Position numbers and translations under genes: made by a program. The notes beneath the pieces are model-generated. The model was not told the origin of the DNA and made no database searches. It saw nothing but the letters and a program-made list of their open reading frames with translations. A stretch of DNA of 64,000 nt from Phycisphaerales bacterium AB-hyl4. Lineage in GTDB: Bacteria > Planctomycetota > Phycisphaerae > Phycisphaerales > Phycisphaeraceae. Each line of letters opens with the position of its first letter. Positions within the stretch are counted from its first letter, which is position 1. Shown here one piece after another: positions 17,629 to 27,560 of this stretch. The DNA is taken from NCBI GenBank assembly GCA_041821185.1, contig JBGUBD010000005.1, positions 124,001-188,000 of the forward strand, given 5' to 3'.

Positions 17629-18708
17629 ATGGCCGTAACAGTGACTGAAATTGCGAGAAAGGCTGGCGTCTCCAAAGGACTGGTCTCACGCGTGTTGCGG
17701 GACGATCAGTCATTGCGGATCACCGAATCCCGCCGCCAGCAGGTGCTTGCCGTCGCTAAAGGGTTGGGTGGTATCAAGCGAAATTCGTCCGGCCGCGTGA
17801 TTGGCAAGCGACTGGCACGAAACATTGTGGTGCCCATCAACAAGACCAGCGTGATGCAGGAGTTGCTCGCCCACTGGGAAAACCAGGGCTTTAAAACCCT
17901 TAAATCCGTCCTGGGCGAACATGGCTTTCGCCTGAGCATTGACTTATATGAATCGGATTCTCCTGCGGCCCTGCAGGAGGAGTATCAGATTCTCAAGGGA
18001 ACGTGCGATGGTCTGGTGTTGTTGGGCGGCATCGTCACGAAGCAGGTCGCGAACTTTGTCCTTGAGAACAAGATTCCTCACGTCAGCATTGATTCGGTCG
18101 GCCGGGTGCTTGGCGTCAACACGGTGCTCGAAGATGCGGTCGCCGGCTACTATCAGGCGGTGTCGCACTTGAGCGAACTGGGGCACACCCGCATCGGCTT
18201 CCTCGGGCGAACCGAGCAGGGTCATTACCCATCGTTTGCGGCGGCGATGGCGCATCACGGCCTGGATATCAACCCGGCCTGGCGCTGCCGAAGCCCGAGG
18301 ACGTCCCAACCGATTCCCGACAAAGAAACCGGCTGGCGCGATGCCGCCCGCGAAGCGTTCGGTCAATGGCTCGACGACCACGGGCCTCAGGTTACCGCCA
18401 TATGCTGCCACAACGACTACGGAGCGCTGGGCGCGTGCGATGCCATGGTCGAGCGAAATCTGGTGCCCGGCAAGGATCTCTCCATCGTAGGCTTCGGCGA
18501 CTTCGAACGACCTGGTGCACCCCAAACGCAGGACTTTGAACTGACCACCATACATACGTCCCTGGCGGACCTCGGACGTTCCACCGCCGATTCGCTCATC
18601 AGTCAGATTCTCTACAAGAAAACTCAGGTCGTTCATCAGTTGATCCCCACTGAACTGATGATCCGCCATACCACGGGGGCGTGCCTGCGTCCTGATGCAA
18701 ACGGTTAA
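17629..18708 (+). CDS. LacI-family transcriptional regulator
   Basis: 359 aa. The N-terminal helix-turn-helix VTEIARKAGVSKGLVSRVL is followed by a spacer longer than usual (IKRNSSGRVIGKRLARNIVV) before the periplasmic-binding-protein-like sensor domain. The latter shows CDGLVLLGG, LGHTRIGFLGR, VTAICCHNDYGALGA and DLSIVGFGDFE. Members are usually sugar-responsive repressors. It heads a plus-strand locus: PEP-CTERM protein, pseudopilin, secreted CBM/glycosidase-like protein, glycosidase. A tandem heptamer operator lies at its own promoter, so autoregulation is likely. The effector is unknown. Confidence 0.88.
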   Translation: MAVTVTEIARKAGVSKGLVSRVLRDDQSLRITESRRQQVLAVAKGLGGIKRNSSGRVIGKRLARNIVVPINKTSVMQELLAHWENQGFKTLKSVLGEHGFRLSIDLYESDSPAALQEEYQILKGTCDGLVLLGGIVTKQVANFVLENKIPHVSIDSVGRVLGVNTVLEDAVAGYYQAVSHLSELGHTRIGFLGRTEQGHYPSFAAAMAHHGLDINPAWRCRSPRTSQPIPDKETGWRDAAREAFGQWLDDHGPQVTAICCHNDYGALGACDAMVERNLVPGKDLSIVGFGDFERPGAPQTQDFELTTIHTSLADLGRSTADSLISQILYKKTQVVHQLIPTELMIRHTTGACLRPDANG

Positions 18709-18787
18709 CTCTGGCCTGTTAGGCCGGCTCTGCTTGCTTGTTGTGTTTCATAAATCCTTATTACTCATTTCGTGCAGGAGAATTGTG

Positions 18788-19609
18788 ATGAAAGTCAAGA
18801 ATTTGATGTTGGGTTTGGGTGTTTCCAGTCTGCTTGTTTTGTCGGGCACTGCGGGAGCAGCCACGATGGTGGATGACTTCAGCAGTTACACCGACGGCAA
18901 TCTCACCGGTCAAGGGGCGGCTGGCGGCGGATGGGCCGGCGCGTGGTACAAGTCCGGTTCGGCTGCGATCTCGACCACGGTCAACGCGACCGACGGCAAC
19001 ACCGGCGGCGGGCCGACCGGCGGAAGCACTGCCAACATCATTGAAAACACCCGTAACTTCGCCACCCCCCTGGCGGTCACCGACGGGGCCCCGACGATCT
19101 GGTTGTCCTTCGATATCCGTGTGAACTTCACCGGCGATTCACTGGGTAACTCGTCGAATACCGTCGAGCTGCTCGGAGCCGGCGCCTACGGTCGACTCAA
19201 TGACCCCAGCGGCAACACCGAGTGGTCCGCCTACGTGCTGCCTTCCAGTCCGTTCTATGAATTCTCAGGCGTGGACATGCCCGACAACGTCTGGTCGACC
19301 GTGGTCGTCAAACTCACCCCGACCGGAAACGGTATCGCAGACTACAGCATGTGGGTCGATCCGAATCTGGCACTTACGGAAGACGACGTGCTCCAGGTTG
19401 CGCCCCTGCTGGACGGAACCATGAGCTTGGGCAACACGTCGATTGCCAGCCTGCAAATTCGCAGTGCGTTTTACGACAGCGGCAGTGCTGTGTCTTACGA
19501 TAACCTTCGCGTCAGCACGGAATCCAGCCCGTTCATCCCCGAGCCGGCGAGCCTTATGTTGGTCGGCCTGGGTCTGCTGGGCGTGATGAGCCGTCGGTGT
19601 CGCGCGTAA
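18788..19609 (+). CDS. PEP-CTERM sorting domain protein
   Basis: 273 aa, started at the ATG preceded by AGGAG. A signal peptide (MKVKNLMLGLGVSSLLVLSG then AGAA) is followed by a lectin-like beta-rich body (DDFSSYTDGNL, then GGGWAGAWYKSGSAAI) resembling the concanavalin-type domains of PEP-CTERM proteins. The C-terminus has IPEPASLMLVGLGLLGVMSR: PEP motif, hydrophobic helix and basic tail, the exosortase/archaeosortase sorting signal. It is exported and probably anchored or released at the cell surface. It lies 79 bp after the LacI gene; a terminator-like hairpin follows. Confidence 0.88.
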   Translation: MKVKNLMLGLGVSSLLVLSGTAGAATMVDDFSSYTDGNLTGQGAAGGGWAGAWYKSGSAAISTTVNATDGNTGGGPTGGSTANIIENTRNFATPLAVTDGAPTIWLSFDIRVNFTGDSLGNSSNTVELLGAGAYGRLNDPSGNTEWSAYVLPSSPFYEFSGVDMPDNVWSTVVVKLTPTGNGIADYSMWVDPNLALTEDDVLQVAPLLDGTMSLGNTSIASLQIRSAFYDSGSAVSYDNLRVSTESSPFIPEPASLMLVGLGLLGVMSRRCRA

Positions 19610-19618
19610 ACCCCTGCG

Positions 19619-19662
19619 AGAAGTCGGGTCAGGCCGATGCTTGTGATCGGCCCGACTTCTTT
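19619..19662 (+). terminator. stem-loop between PEP-CTERM and pseudopilin genes
   Basis: AGAAGTCGGG (19619-19628) pairs with CCCGACTTCT (19651-19660), with an inner GGCCGAT/ATCGGCC stem, then TTCAT. It starts 10 bp after the PEP-CTERM stop and could act as a partial terminator that makes the surface protein mRNA more abundant than the downstream genes. A stem-loop occupies the same position in the second locus (32038-32067). Confidence 0.65.
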
Positions 19663-19738
19663 CATCATTAATTCGCCTCGTTCATTGCGCACTCACGTCT
19701 GACGTCCCTCGTTGTTCCATGAAGTGAGATTTGTAACT

Positions 19739-20467
19739 ATGCAAACCAGTCATCCTCCTCATCGCGCGGGCTTTACCCTGATCGAACTGCTCGTGGTAAT
19801 CAGCATCATTGCTCTACTGGTCGCCATTCTGTTGCCCGCACTCTCTGCAGCACGTGAATCTGCGCGGATGACCCAGTGTCGCACCAATCAGCGAAGTGTC
19901 GCGCAAGCCAACTTCATGTACGTCGGAGATTATCGAGGCTGGATGCCGCCGAATGAAACGGCCACGAACAATCCGGTTGCCGACGGTGTGCTCGACTGGC
20001 GTAACAAACTGGCGTACTACTTTGATGGCGTGGTGCGCGAGCCGGTCTCTCCGCCAGCCGAGGCGTTCAAGTGTCCGACCAAGGAATACTCGGACGCTTC
20101 AGCCGGCGTTGGCGCATACCCGGAATGGCCCGACGGTTATCGAGCTGGCACCGCAATCAATTTTTTCCTCTATCGGTTCAATAATCCCGCCCGATACGAT
20201 GATGTGCTCTCGCCGTCCTCAACCTTCATGACGATGGATTCGCCGGATCATCTCATTCTGACCTTTTTCCCCACGGTACCGCCATTGGACACTTACGTCG
20301 GCTTTCACCATGGCGGCGCCGGCCAGACCCGAAGCTTTGGCGCATACACGATCAGATACGGTGGTTCCGCCATCGCCGGCTACCTCGACGGACACGCGGC
20401 GACGTTGCAAGCTGAAGACACCGGATCCACCTTCAGCGATCCATTCTGGTCCGATCCATTCGAGTAA
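19739..20467 (+). CDS. pseudopilin-like protein (prepilin N-methylation motif)
   Basis: 242 aa. [20 protein letters not shown] is the leader, cleavage site and Glu+5, followed by [19 protein letters not shown]. The C-terminal [13 protein letters not shown] is the DGH box typical of the planctomycete pseudopilin group. An in-frame TTG at 19712 is less likely than the ATG used. The protein lies between the PEP-CTERM gene and a large secreted enzyme-like protein. It could form part of a surface or secretion structure serving that locus (inference). Confidence 0.85.
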   Translation: MQTSHPPHRAGFTLIELLVVISIIALLVAILLPALSAARESARMTQCRTNQRSVAQANFMYVGDYRGWMPPNETATNNPVADGVLDWRNKLAYYFDGVVREPVSPPAEAFKCPTKEYSDASAGVGAYPEWPDGYRAGTAINFFLYRFNNPARYDDVLSPSSTFMTMDSPDHLILTFFPTVPPLDTYVGFHHGGAGQTRSFGAYTIRYGGSAIAGYLDGHAATLQAEDTGSTFSDPFWSDPFE

Positions 20468-20551
20468 ATACACAGCGATAGCAGCTTGCAAAAAAGAAAA
20501 TTTGATCGCCCATGCCTCATGGGTGGACGCTTTAACTACCACAGGATTGAC

Positions 20552-23551
20552 ATGATCAACATGATACAAAAGCAAGTGGCGGGCCTGGTCATGGTGATAC
20601 TTTCGCTGAGTCTGCCGGTTTCGGCTCTCGCACAACACGCCGCAGCCGTGGCGTCCGTCCCCTTGGTCGAACGGGGGCCCACGATGGATGGCGGCACCGA
20701 CGACGCGGTGTGGCGTACCATCTCGGAACAACATTCGCTGACAAACGCCGACGGTACACGGACGATCGACGCCGCCACGCGTTTTCGCGTCTGCACTGAT
20801 GGTCAATGGCTCTACTTTCTTGTCGAAGCGGCACACCCCCGCCCCACAGAGCTTGACCGCACCAACCTCGGCCGCGATCGGATCACATGGGACGAAACGG
20901 TTGAAATTTTCATTGCTCCAGATCCGCAGGCACCGCGTTACTACCACTTCGCCCTCGCCCCTGGCGGGTCCAATTATGATGCGATCGAACAGGCCCCGGG
21001 CACTGACTGGGACTCGTCGTGGAAACATCATTCAACGATCACTGAAGATGGCTGGGTCGCTGCAATCGCGATTCCACTCAGGGAACTTGGGCTGGTGGAG
21101 GGCGTGAAGATCGGGGATCGTCTTGCGGTTAACGTTTGCCGCACCACCGAAGCCGCGAGCCGACACCAGAACTGGTCCCCCACTGGCGGAGTCTTCCATC
21201 AGAGGCAGGCCATGGGCGAATTCATCATCGGCTCCTATCAGGACGCGGCCATGGCAAATGCCCGTCAGTTGCGTGAGCAGATCAACACTGCCGCTGCCTC
21301 CGAGCGGATACAAAAAGACACCTCCGCCCAATCCGCATTGCGGGAACTGACCCGCACCTCCAATGAACTGCAAGCTGAAGCGGCACGCATACGCTCGGCC
21401 GAGCAATGGCGGGGGATGGAAAAACGCAGAAGCGATCTGCTGAATGAACTGCGAGCCGTGCTGTCGGGCAATAACCCCATGTTCATCTGGCAAGTCAATC
21501 CTTGGGATTTGCCGGCCATGGACGATTTGCCCGGCGCAGAAGTCGAACAAAACACCCATCTCACCGGCGAAGCCTTTCAGAAGGAACACCTGACACTGGC
21601 GTTCGGTGTGGCGAACCTGTCCAACGCGCCTGTACGGTTTCGCATCCTGCCCAGCGAATGGGCTCGGCTGGGGTCGACCGATCGCGCAGCAGCCGCGGAT
21701 CATCTCACGGTTCGACGTGTGACCGAAGTGGCCATCAGCGGTGGCTCGATCCTCCGTGACGCGCTGCCTCAGCTTCGGATCGAAGATGAGGTGACGCTGC
21801 TGCCCGGAAGCCACGCGGTCATCTGGCTGACCGTGAACACCCGCGACATGACTGCGGGCGTGTGGCGGTCCAATCTGACCCTGGTGCCGTTGCTGGCTCC
21901 CGATATGCGGAAGGACGTTGCGCTACAAACGACAATCTACCCTGCAGCGTTGCCCGACGGGCCGCGTCCTTACTCAGCCAACTGGGCGTACTATGAAAAT
22001 CCGCCCAGCAGCGTGAACCGCGAAGCGGCCTATCAAGACCAGCGTGAACACCATACCAACATCCACTACCTGCCCGGCTACGCCGCCTCCGGCCTCGGCA
22101 GCCTGTCATATGACGACCAGGGCAAGCCTCGCGATGATCCTGATTTTTCCATCCTTGATGAATGGATCGATCGATTCGGCGACCGCGGCCAGTTTTACAT
22201 CTTCCGGATGGACTATCCACGGCTCCCTGCCGAAATGGGAGGCAAGGACAATCTGGACGACCCGCAGGCTCGCGAGAATTTTCGTTGGTGGGTCACCAAA
22301 GTGCGTGAACATTTTGAAAGCCGGGGTATGAGTGTGCGTGACTTTGCATGGTACGCTGCGGACGAGCCGGACCTCGAAGGAGCGCATCAGGTTCGCAAGT
22401 TTGGCACGCTCATGCAGTCGGCCGACCCGCAACAGCAGATCTATGTCACCGTGTATCAAGCCCAGCGCGTGGAATGGCTGGAGATCATGGCCCCTTACGT
22501 CAATGTCTGGACAATGAAGTTCAACATTTCCAAGGAGCAACGGGACTTCCTGCTCGCTCAGGATGCACGCTATTTCAGTTACAACGTCCTGCCCAACACC
22601 TCAAGCCCATACTTTTCCTACCGCCGCGAGGCGATGCTGGCGAAGGTGTACGACAGTGAAGGGATCGGATTCTGGAGTTACGAAGATACCGGCATTCCGC
22701 GTGACGGATCGACGAGCTGGATTCCCAAGAGCGCAACAAGTTATGCGGTGATCTACGAAGGGCAGGACGGCGTGGTGCCAAGTGTTCGCTGGGAAGCGTG
22801 GCGGCAGGGCATTCAGGACTTCCGTTATGTTGAATGGCTTGAAACACTGGTGGAGGCATCGTCCGACGCGACCCTTGCTTCGCAGGGACGTACACTTGCC
22901 GCGCAGACGCCGCAGCACATCCTCGACAGTCGCGACCGCACCACTGCCGACCGGAGCATGGCCGAGCTGCGCCGCATCATCACCCAACTACTTGTTGCCG
23001 ACGGCAGCGTCGAACAGGAACAGGTCGATCGCCTCGTCCGCGCCTCCCCCCTCTGTCTTACTGGCAACGACACGCTGCAACTTTATGAAAACCTCGACAA
23101 CGTCAGTCGCTATCGCTACAGCGTTGCCCCGTCAGACGACCCCGACCAGACGCGGCTGACCGATGGCAACATGCAGTATCCCAGCGGGTGGGTTCTTTTC
23201 AATGGAGCGCCTGAAACGTGGGCGGTAACGTTTGATCTTCAGCGGCCTTGGCAGTTGAGCCACTTGGATTTCTTGGCCGACGTAAACCCGTTTGTACCCA
23301 ATGTTCGCCACTTTACGGTCTATCTCAGCGAGACGGGCCGCGAGGATGATTGGGTGAAAATCGATGAAGTCACGCTTCGGCATGAGCCTGGCACCGATGT
23401 TCTCCGTGCCGACGCCGGCCGCATGCGTAAAGACCATTTCATCGGCATGGAACTCGACGCCATGCGGGCACGCTACCTGCGGCTGGAAATGAAAACGCCG
23501 GGCTACGCGCGGCTGGGCGAAGTGCGAATTTATGGCTGGGCGGAAGAATAA
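20552..23551 (+). CDS. secreted multidomain protein: CBM9-like, DUF4091-type glycosidase-like, discoidin-like
   Basis: 999 aa, start chosen at the ATG following AGGATTGAC. A signal peptide (VMVILSLSLPVSALAQ) is followed by a CBM9-like beta-sandwich (about 25-225; APTMDG-type opening, TWDETVEIFIAPD, WVAAIAIPLREL). A helical segment (about 230-300) comes next, then a beta domain (about 320-460) and a TIM-barrel-like region (about 470-830) with FAWYAADEPDLEG, the DEPD box seen in DUF4091 proteins. The C-terminal F5/8 type C-like domain (about 860-999) has WAVTFDLQRPWQLSHLDF and RLGEVRIYGW. It is probably an exported polysaccharide-active enzyme. It sits between the pseudopilin gene and a glycosidase gene in the LacI-controlled locus. 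Confidence 0.75.
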   Translation: MINMIQKQVAGLVMVILSLSLPVSALAQHAAAVASVPLVERGPTMDGGTDDAVWRTISEQHSLTNADGTRTIDAATRFRVCTDGQWLYFLVEAAHPRPTELDRTNLGRDRITWDETVEIFIAPDPQAPRYYHFALAPGGSNYDAIEQAPGTDWDSSWKHHSTITEDGWVAAIAIPLRELGLVEGVKIGDRLAVNVCRTTEAASRHQNWSPTGGVFHQRQAMGEFIIGSYQDAAMANARQLREQINTAAASERIQKDTSAQSALRELTRTSNELQAEAARIRSAEQWRGMEKRRSDLLNELRAVLSGNNPMFIWQVNPWDLPAMDDLPGAEVEQNTHLTGEAFQKEHLTLAFGVANLSNAPVRFRILPSEWARLGSTDRAAAADHLTVRRVTEVAISGGSILRDALPQLRIEDEVTLLPGSHAVIWLTVNTRDMTAGVWRSNLTLVPLLAPDMRKDVALQTTIYPAALPDGPRPYSANWAYYENPPSSVNREAAYQDQREHHTNIHYLPGYAASGLGSLSYDDQGKPRDDPDFSILDEWIDRFGDRGQFYIFRMDYPRLPAEMGGKDNLDDPQARENFRWWVTKVREHFESRGMSVRDFAWYAADEPDLEGAHQVRKFGTLMQSADPQQQIYVTVYQAQRVEWLEIMAPYVNVWTMKFNISKEQRDFLLAQDARYFSYNVLPNTSSPYFSYRREAMLAKVYDSEGIGFWSYEDTGIPRDGSTSWIPKSATSYAVIYEGQDGVVPSVRWEAWRQGIQDFRYVEWLETLVEASSDATLASQGRTLAAQTPQHILDSRDRTTADRSMAELRRIITQLLVADGSVEQEQVDRLVRASPLCLTGNDTLQLYENLDNVSRYRYSVAPSDDPDQTRLTDGNMQYPSGWVLFNGAPETWAVTFDLQRPWQLSHLDFLADVNPFVPNVRHFTVYLSETGREDDWVKIDEVTLRHEPGTDVLRADAGRMRKDHFIGMELDAMRARYLRLEMKTPGYARLGEVRIYGWAEE

Positions 23552-23595
23552 TCCGCTTCAGCCCGTGAGTAAATGCGTTGCGTTCCAGCTTTAAC

Positions 23596-25722
23596 ATGAT
23601 GGCAACCCCGCACCATAAGAACCCGTACCACCCCATGATTCTGGCCAATGGGTCGGATGCGGTGCTGCTGAACTACACCGGCAGCATGGCGTCCGGATTG
23701 ACCGGCCACGCGCATCTTGAACAGCATCAGGGAACCCTCTGCGGCTGGTACAAGCCCGCCCATGCCGGCTGCGTGACACCTCGCTATGTGCCACTACTTG
23801 TTGAGAGTGGCTACCAGATCATGCTCAACGGCGAAGTGTGTGATATCAGCGATTACGAACAGCAGTTTTTCCCCCAGCAGGCATTGCTGAAAACCCGGGC
23901 GACTGCACGCGGCGCCGTGGTGGAAATCGTCGCGTTTCTTACGCATGAGCATACGCTGGTCGAGCGTTACAAGATCATCAGCCTGCCGTCGGGCACGCGT
24001 GCTCAGTTGGCATTTTATGTTCGCAGCACTGCCGGGCACATGGGCGGATTGGTCGGCGTCCACCACACGCAACTCGAATATCATTCATCCACCCCAGACC
24101 AACTGGCTTTTGACTATCACGTCGATACGGTTCGCGGCGCAGGCGTGATGCAGGTCGATCGGCCGGCCGATGAGAACTACGACGCCTTTCCCGGCCTGCA
24201 ATACAATCAGGTGAAAGTCGGTTTTACAGCCACCAAATACCTCACCCTTTTCGATACCAGCGACACCCGCAGTTACCGCAAGCAACTCAACGCTCAACGG
24301 GAATGTTGCCGGACGCTGCCCTATGCTCGCATCAAAAGGGCGCATCAAACCAACTGGCGAACCTACGCCGCCAAGAATTCATTGACTGTCCCCGATGCAA
24401 CCGCGCAGTACCTCTATGACTACAGTATGTACTACCTTCGGGCGAATCAGTACGCCGCCACCGGTGCAATCTCCTGTGGTCCGCTTCCTCACCTATGGGC
24501 AGGTGGGGTGCATTGTCCATATGATGCGGCATTCGCTCAGCAAGCATTATTGCGTAATAACCGTCTTGAAGAAGGTCGGGCCCATGTCGCCTTTCATCGG
24601 CAGGGGCATGCGGCCGCAAGAAAGCTTGCACGATCCGCAGGAATCTCCGGTGCGATTTACTCCGGCTGGTCCGATTGTCGCGGCCAACATCTCGGTGTAG
24701 GGCATGGCCGCAACTGGCAGGACTATCTTTTGAAATACAAGCCGCTCATGCCGGCTTACCTCGTACTGGATGCCTATTGGCAGTGGGTGTTTGATCCGCA
24801 GGATGCCGATCATCGCCGCAACCTGCCGTACATGCGGGACATTCTTGCACTGGCAATCGAACGGTTCATCATTGAGCATGACGATCACGCCACCATGCGA
24901 CCGTGCGCTCCCGGTAACGAATCAGAAATCGTTGTTGAAAACGACACGCTCAACGGCTTGGCCTACGCCCGTGCACTCGAAGGCTACGCGCAAATGTGTC
25001 AGGCGCTCGGCGACACATCCGCAGAACAACATGGTCGCCTCGCAGGCAAGCTTTTCAAGGGCATCGCGAAAAATACGGAGCAAGGCGTACTTCTGCCTTA
25101 CCCGGACGCTCCCTACCTCACCGGATTGCAACTGGACTTCTACCTGCTGGGCCTGCCGGCCAAGGGAAGCCGCAAGAGTGTGCAGGCGGGACTCCGCGCG
25201 ATGCGAACGTCGTGGGGGCTGGATTCGGATCAACCGTCGGAAGCCTACCGCGACTGGCCCTGGTTGAACTGCCGGGCGGGAATTGCGCTGGCTCATCTCA
25301 AGCAACCACGCCAGGCGTTCGAGTGGCTTCTACATGCCGGTAGCAAAGCTTCAAGTCTCGGCGCACTGCCAGAGAAGATCCGAATGGACGGCTACGCCAT
25401 CGGCTACGGCTACGTCTCGCCACATGCGCTTTACGCTTGGATGATGTCCCACGCTTTCGCACACGACGGCCCTGACGATGAATTGGCGATCCTCTGGGGA
25501 TTCGATGGCCGCTGGCGCGATATGAGCGTTGAAAACGTTCGCCTCGCGGCGGGGCTACTAATCAGTCTCAGTGTCGTCGCGGGTAAGGTCACTCGGGTCG
25601 AGATTGTGAACCGGTCCGCCCAACCCCTGCAACGCACTCTCAACCTGAACCCCGCCTACACAGGGATCAAGAACCGCGCGGTCACCATCCCGTCCCGCGA
25701 CTCGATAATCGTTGAAAGTTGA
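23596..25722 (+). CDS. predicted six-hairpin glycosidase, family unassigned
   Basis: About 708 aa, no signal peptide. An N-terminal beta-sandwich (about 1-250) precedes a helical region (about 270-620) with the six-hairpin look of GH65/GH95/GH63-like enzymes. Visible segments are YLYDYSMYYLRANQYAAT, PLPHLWAGGVHCPYDAAFAQ and SDQPSEAYRDWPWLNCR. A C-terminal beta domain has LLISLSVVAGKVTRVEIVN. It would act on oligosaccharides made by the secreted protein encoded upstream. ATG 23596 or 23599 are both possible; no good ribosome site precedes either. I cannot name the GH family or catalytic residues. Confidence 0.6.
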   Translation: MMATPHHKNPYHPMILANGSDAVLLNYTGSMASGLTGHAHLEQHQGTLCGWYKPAHAGCVTPRYVPLLVESGYQIMLNGEVCDISDYEQQFFPQQALLKTRATARGAVVEIVAFLTHEHTLVERYKIISLPSGTRAQLAFYVRSTAGHMGGLVGVHHTQLEYHSSTPDQLAFDYHVDTVRGAGVMQVDRPADENYDAFPGLQYNQVKVGFTATKYLTLFDTSDTRSYRKQLNAQRECCRTLPYARIKRAHQTNWRTYAAKNSLTVPDATAQYLYDYSMYYLRANQYAATGAISCGPLPHLWAGGVHCPYDAAFAQQALLRNNRLEEGRAHVAFHRQGHAAARKLARSAGISGAIYSGWSDCRGQHLGVGHGRNWQDYLLKYKPLMPAYLVLDAYWQWVFDPQDADHRRNLPYMRDILALAIERFIIEHDDHATMRPCAPGNESEIVVENDTLNGLAYARALEGYAQMCQALGDTSAEQHGRLAGKLFKGIAKNTEQGVLLPYPDAPYLTGLQLDFYLLGLPAKGSRKSVQAGLRAMRTSWGLDSDQPSEAYRDWPWLNCRAGIALAHLKQPRQAFEWLLHAGSKASSLGALPEKIRMDGYAIGYGYVSPHALYAWMMSHAFAHDGPDDELAILWGFDGRWRDMSVENVRLAAGLLISLSVVAGKVTRVEIVNRSAQPLQRTLNLNPAYTGIKNRAVTIPSRDSIIVES

Positions 25723-25728
25723 AGCCTT

Positions 25729-26544
25729 ATGTGGACACGGCGCATGAGCCTGTCAGAATACCGCACGTTTCTTCGTGACATGATGACGCTGCAATTGCGT
25801 TACGCCTGTTGCGTGATGCAACGCGAAAACATCTCACTGACCGAAGCTCTCTGCGATCATACAGAGCTTTACTCCTACTGCGACTTCTACAACCCATCTC
25901 TAGCGCCGATGGCTGATGAATGCTTTGTGCGCCTCGCCCATGAGTTGGATCAGCTTCGGCAGGAATCAGATGAAGCGACGTTCGCCGCGCATGCCTGGCG
26001 ACAGATGGTCCCGCATCTTGAGCCACGTATCGAAAAGGATCTGGCAGCAGCTCAGACAGTGATCGCACAATCGTTTCATGGCTTTACCTATGAGTTGGTT
26101 CCGGAATACTTCGGGGCAGATAAACCACTGTATCTGACTCTGCACTTTCGCAATGACTTTGGTCCCGACTCGCCGTTTAATCATCGGCCGACGTTGATAC
26201 GTGGGCTGATGAATCTACTGCAGGAGGTGCAGGCGAATCATCCCACGATTGATCAGGTGCAATGTGCGACGTGGATGAATCACTTGCATGCTTTCACCAG
26301 CCTCTTCCCCGCCGAGTGGACCGCACGCTCCAATGACTGCCCTTATGAACCCAATGCGGGCTGGTGGGGCCAGTTCATTGACCGCAGGGGACAGGTTCAC
26401 CCACGCCGAGCGGCCATACTATTAAGTCGAGGAACGTTTCCATACACCAATCGGCATTGCCGATGTTCGCTGAACGCCTGGCGGGAGCACCTGGCGAACC
26501 TAGCGGTTTCATCGCCTGTCTCGAAGGTAAATGATGTTGAATAA
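25729..26544 (+). CDS. conserved-looking protein of unknown function
   Basis: 271 aa, beginning 6 bp after the glycosidase stop and therefore in the same operon. The composition and codon use are those of a real gene (aromatic- and charged-residue rich, no low complexity). It has no signal peptide or membrane segment. It contains YLTLHFRNDFGPDSPFNH and an aromatic, Cys/His-containing stretch in the last third (NAGWWGQFIDRRGQ, TNRHCRCSLNAWREHL). I do not recognise the family. Position suggests a role in metabolising the sugar or sugar acid released by the preceding glycosidase. The start could also be ATG 25744. Confidence 0.65.
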   Translation: MWTRRMSLSEYRTFLRDMMTLQLRYACCVMQRENISLTEALCDHTELYSYCDFYNPSLAPMADECFVRLAHELDQLRQESDEATFAAHAWRQMVPHLEPRIEKDLAAAQTVIAQSFHGFTYELVPEYFGADKPLYLTLHFRNDFGPDSPFNHRPTLIRGLMNLLQEVQANHPTIDQVQCATWMNHLHAFTSLFPAEWTARSNDCPYEPNAGWWGQFIDRRGQVHPRRAAILLSRGTFPYTNRHCRCSLNAWREHLANLAVSSPVSKVNDVE

Positions 26545-26748
26545 ACGGTGCATTGGATTGGTCGCGGTGATCACCTCCCCGCGTGCCGACGCAATGCCGG
26601 TGGCACAGCCTCGGCCTCAGACGGGCTGCCTGCCCGGCAGAGCCACCGTTCGCGACCATGGAATACAGGATGGCGATCATGACGCGTCGCTTCAACAAGG
26701 GCTGCAAACGTTGACATGGGACCTCGATGTACTGGAGGCGAACACGCC

Positions 26749-27534
26749 ATGAGCGCCCCGATCTCACCAAACGACAAACGGACGCCGGGAACTCGGGTGC
26801 TGGTCTGCGGTGCATCGTCCGGCATCGGCAAGGCGACGGCGCACCGGTTTGCTGGGGAAGGTTGGCGCGTGTGCCTCCTCGCACGTAGACAGGCGCAACT
26901 CGAGCAACTGCGGGCGCAACTTCCGGGTGATGGGCACCTGGTGATCGCGGGGGACTACAGCGCACCGGCCACGGCAGCAGAGATCACACGCACCATCCGG
27001 CACGCGTGGGACGGGCTCGACGCGGTGGTCAACAGTGCCGGCGTCGTCGGACCGGCGCAGGCGGTGGACAGTGACATCGCTCAGTGGAGAAAGCCGTTCG
27101 ACATCATGGTGAACGGCGCCACTTACCTGACGCGAGCCGTGGTGCCGTTGATGGCGGAAGGCGGACGGCTGGTGCATGTCACCTCGATCCACAGTCAACG
27201 GGCCGAGCGGCTGGCCAGCGCCTACGGCATGGCCAAGGCGGCGATTGAGCAGTATTGCCGCTCGCTGGCGCTCGAGCTGGCCGATAAGAGGATTCTCGTC
27301 AATGCGATTGCTCCCGGGTTTGTGCGTACCCCAATGAGCACGGTGGACGGAGTGAATGAACTGGAGACGGAATGGTTTCACGCTAACTACGTTCAAGGCG
27401 ATCATCTGCCCCTGCGTCGTGCGGCCGAGCCGAAGGAGATCGCGGGGGTGGCTTACTTTTTGTGCGGGCCAGACGCGACATACATCACCGGCCAGGTGCT
27501 GGTGGTCGACGGGGGGTTGACGATTACGTTCTGA
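26749..27534 (+). CDS. short-chain dehydrogenase/reductase
   Basis: 261 aa from the ATG preceded by GGAGG. SDR classical motifs are in order: VCGASSGIGKATA (cofactor loop), DAVVNSAGVVG (NNAG box variant), LVHVTSIHSQR (catalytic Ser), AYGMAKAAIEQYCRSLALEL (YxxxK), INAIAPGFVRTPM. It is an NAD(P)-dependent oxidoreductase of a sugar or sugar acid. It is followed after 26 bp by an enolase-superfamily dehydratase on the same strand. Together they would oxidise and dehydrate a sugar, as in the non-phosphorylative deoxysugar pathways of L-rhamnose or L-fucose (inference from neighbours). Confidence 0.88.
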   Translation: MSAPISPNDKRTPGTRVLVCGASSGIGKATAHRFAGEGWRVCLLARRQAQLEQLRAQLPGDGHLVIAGDYSAPATAAEITRTIRHAWDGLDAVVNSAGVVGPAQAVDSDIAQWRKPFDIMVNGATYLTRAVVPLMAEGGRLVHVTSIHSQRAERLASAYGMAKAAIEQYCRSLALELADKRILVNAIAPGFVRTPMSTVDGVNELETEWFHANYVQGDHLPLRRAAEPKEIAGVAYFLCGPDATYITGQVLVVDGGLTITF

Positions 27535-27560
27535 CCACGGGGGATGAAAGATGAACCTTT

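Noticed and set aside
26531..26752. 73-codon plus-strand frame between the unknown gene and the short-chain dehydrogenase
   Set aside because: It overlaps both neighbours, has no good ribosome site of its own and an unbiased, linker-like composition; the intergenic region is more likely non-coding.
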